Of a stretch of 64,000 bases of DNA, positions 62,054 to 64,000 are shown in pieces. Source of the stretch: Salinimicrobium profundisediminis (GTDB taxonomy: Bacteria > Bacteroidota > Bacteroidia > Flavobacteriales > Flavobacteriaceae); contig NZ_JAPJDA010000011.1 of assembly GCF_026241755.1 (NCBI RefSeq), forward strand, positions 42,732-106,731, given 5' to 3'. The notes under the pieces were generated by a model. It did not search any database, was not told the origin of the DNA, and was given only the letters and a program-made list of their open reading frames with translations. The translations under genes and the position numbers were made by a program. Numbering within the stretch: position 1 is the first letter of the stretch; each line of letters starts with the position of its first letter.

Positions 62054-63400
62054 ATGAAGAATTTTATAAACCTCCACAAAATCCCGCTCCTCATTTTCCT
62101 CAGTTGCTGTGCCTTTTACCTAGCCTTCGCCTACGACCTGGAAAGAACCGACTTTTTTAAATTTTTGACCCTCTGGGGCGGACTTTTCTTTTTGAGCTGG
62201 AAATTCTTCCAGATGCAGCGGTATAACTGGAAGATCCTTTTAACTGCCGCAATTATTTTTCGCCTGCTGTTCCTGATTGCTGCTCCCAATCTATCTCAGG
62301 ATTTCTTTAGATTTATCTGGGACGGCAGGCTATTGCTGGAAGGAATAAATCCTTATTTAATGACTCCTGCTGAATACTTTTCTTCAGGAGATTTACCATT
62401 TTCAGGAGCGCAGGAACTTTATGAAGGCATGGGCAGCCTTAGTGCTGGGAATCCGACTAATTATCCGCCGCTCAACCAGCTTTTCTTTGCACTGGCTTCA
62501 CTTTTGGGCGGAAATAGCATCCTGGGCTCAATTATCTGGCTTCGGATCTTCATTATCGCTGCTGATATCGGGATCTTTTACTTCGGAAGAAAACTGCTGA
62601 GAAACCTCAAGCTTCCTGAAAACAATATTTTTCTCTATCTGCTCAATCCGCTCATCATCATTGAACTCACCGGAAATCTTCATTTTGAAGGTGTCATGCT
62701 GTTCTTTCTCCTGGCTGCACTCTATTTACTACAGTGTCAAAAATGGCTTTTTAGCGCCCTCTTCTTTTCCTGCTCCATTGCGGTAAAATTGATCCCGCTT
62801 ATTTTTCTGCCTCTACTTATCAGGAAGCTTGGGTGGAAAAAAGCTTTAGGTTATTATGCAGCCACAGGTATAATCTTACTTCTCATCTTCCTGCCTTTTC
62901 TTTCGGGTGTATTTGCAGAGAATTTCTTCAGCAGCATAAATCTCTGGTTTCAGAAGTTTGAGTTTAATGCGAGTATTTATTACCTCATCAGGTGGATAGG
63001 TTATGAGGTTGAAGGTTATAATATTATTGGATATGCCGGACCTGCACTCGCGGGCGTGGTGTTTGTTTCGATCCTACTTATGGCCATTTTAGAACGGAAT
63101 CACAAAATGCGAGGTTTACTCACCAGTATAATGTTTAGCATGGTGATCTATTTGTTGCTGGCCACCACCGTACATCCATGGTACCTGGCCACTCCGTTGC
63201 TACTCTCTGTTTTTACCCGATACAAATTTATGCAGGTATGGAGCCTGATGGTGGTGCTGAGTTATTTTGCTTACTCGCAACCGGATTTTGAAGAGAATTT
63301 GTGGTTTATCACAGTTGAATATGTCGTGGTATTCGGGGTGATGTTTTATGAAATTTTCGGGCATAAAAATGTAAAATTTCCCGCTGATCTCGCAGATTGA
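62054..63400 (+). CDS. Polyprenyl-phosphate-mannose-type membrane mannosyltransferase
   Basis: A 448-residue protein with about 11 membrane helices of the GT-C fold. The QDFFRFIWDGRLLLEGINPYL segment with the loop Asp, followed by NYPPLNQLFFALAS, is typical of GT87/DUF2029-like polyprenol-phosphate-mannose-dependent transferases. It likely uses the lipid-linked sugar made by the GT2 at 59161. A degenerate dispersed palindrome (62734-62752) encodes QKWLFS. The final seven residues (FPADLAD) and stop come from the start of the tandem repeat that follows. Confidence 0.82.
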   Translation: MKNFINLHKIPLLIFLSCCAFYLAFAYDLERTDFFKFLTLWGGLFFLSWKFFQMQRYNWKILLTAAIIFRLLFLIAAPNLSQDFFRFIWDGRLLLEGINPYLMTPAEYFSSGDLPFSGAQELYEGMGSLSAGNPTNYPPLNQLFFALASLLGGNSILGSIIWLRIFIIAADIGIFYFGRKLLRNLKLPENNIFLYLLNPLIIIELTGNLHFEGVMLFFLLAALYLLQCQKWLFSALFFSCSIAVKLIPLIFLPLLIRKLGWKKALGYYAATGIILLLIFLPFLSGVFAENFFSSINLWFQKFEFNASIYYLIRWIGYEVEGYNIIGYAGPALAGVVFVSILLMAILERNHKMRGLLTSIMFSMVIYLLLATTVHPWYLATPLLLSVFTRYKFMQVWSLMVVLSYFAYSQPDFEENLWFITVEYVVVFGVMFYEIFGHKNVKFPADLAD

Positions 63401-64000
63401 TGCAGATGAAGACGTGATAATTTCACGCAAAGGGCGCAAAGATTTTCCGCAGAGAACGCAAAAAATTAGTGTTTAGTGATCAGTAAATAATTCTCCCGAT
63501 TCACACTAAGCTCACCAGGAGCAAAAGAAGATCACAGAAAATTTGAGTAACAAAATGTGCCAACATGAAAGAAAATATTCGGGTATTCGTGGCAAAACAA
63601 GTTACTCATTTCCCGCTAGAATACTACCTCTCGACTCCGCTCGAGGAGACAGCTAAAGAATTATCTGTGCATCCGTGGCAAAAACATTTCGAAAATGTGA
63701 AAAATGTTTCCCGCTGATCTCGCAGATTGATGCAGATGAAGACTTGATAATTTCACGCAAAGGGCGCAAAAAATTAGTGATCAGTGATCAGTAAATAATT
63801 CTCCCGATTCACACTAAGCTCACCAGGAGCAAAAAGAAGATCACAGAGAATTTGAGTAACAAAAAGTGCCGACATGAGAAAAATATTCGGGTATTCGTGG
63901 CAAAATAATTTACTCATTCCCCACTAGAATACTACCTCTCGACTCCGCTCGAGGAGACAGCTAAAGAATTATCTGTGCATCCGTGGCAAAAACATTTCGA
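63377..64000. repeat. Tandem ~310-330 bp repeat, cut by the window end
   Basis: Two copies start at 63377 and 63707 with TTTCCCGCTGATCTCGCAG. Each holds ATTTCACGCAAAGGGCGCAAA, AGTGATCAGTAAATAATTC, ATTCGGGTATTCGTGGCAAA, CTCGACTCCGCTCGAGGAG and CATCCGTGGCAAAAACATTTC. Copy 2 lacks about 22 bp (the part reading TTTTCCGCAGAGAACGCAAA) and small indels occur elsewhere. No gene lies in 63401-64000. The array probably continues past the window. Confidence 0.88.

Overview
The window comes from the chromosome of a Bacteroidota bacterium, most likely a marine member of the Flavobacteriaceae (Gramella/Christiangramia/Salegentibacter type). Pointers are the gene order (mreCD-mrdA-rodA; surE-lpxB-NlpC/P60-comEC; coaX-OMP-TPR-lptC-CNNM-ppiD), a class II HMG-CoA reductase next to a GYDIA-type GHMP kinase, a TonB receptor with a carboxypeptidase-like N-terminal domain, many short lipoproteins, absence of Shine-Dalgarno sites and several TAnnTTTG promoter boxes. 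No phage, IS element or CRISPR array was found. Family assignments rest on reading the proteins, not on database searches.

Layout. 1-3796: elongasome operon (mreC end, mreD, PBP2, RodA). 3804-4430: four tandem copies of a roughly 160-bp non-coding unit. 4614-12279: tail-specific protease (minus), then surE, a small membrane protein, lpxB, an NlpC/P60 lipoprotein and comEC (plus), then a thioredoxin (minus). 12377-17960: minus-strand peptide-use operon (DPP-IV-type peptidase and two POT transporters). 18169-20399: mevalonate-pathway pair. 20513-28156: minus-strand envelope operon from coaX to ppiD. 28275: tRNA-Phe. 28468-32360: two small lipoproteins, one frameshifted, and a siderophore-type TonB receptor with a possible Fur box. 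32979-35264: four translationally coupled lipoproteins of the CsgG/DUF4810/DUF799 type. 35460-43366: a ferric-reductase-like protein and several orphan membrane or lipoproteins, including a three-repeat DUF7282-like protein. 43664-48514: thrABC operon behind an unannotated leader peptide rich in Thr, Met and Ile. 48595-52376: unknown protein, Zn alcohol dehydrogenase, DUF4168 protein, sulfotransferase, small membrane protein.

52473-63400: an accessory region that looks like an arsenosugar biosynthesis locus (AhpD-like protein, radical SAM ArsS, TIGR04282-type glycosyltransferase). It runs on into a lipoprotein MsrB, a purine nucleoside phosphorylase, an FAD oxidoreductase, a membrane polyferredoxin and three membrane-glycan glycosyltransferases. 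A mazEF toxin-antitoxin pair sits between the last two glycosyltransferases.

The least expected signal is at DNA level. A short odd palindrome (AAAATG-S-CATTTT with longer arms in some copies) occurs about 17 times in 64 kb, between genes and inside genes in all three codon phases; one long copy sits where the thr operon terminator should be. A second 29-33 bp palindrome family (arms ending CAGGTTTT/AAAACCTG) overlaps stop codons and brackets mazEF. The window ends in a roughly 310-330 bp tandem repeat that supplies the last residues of the final gene.
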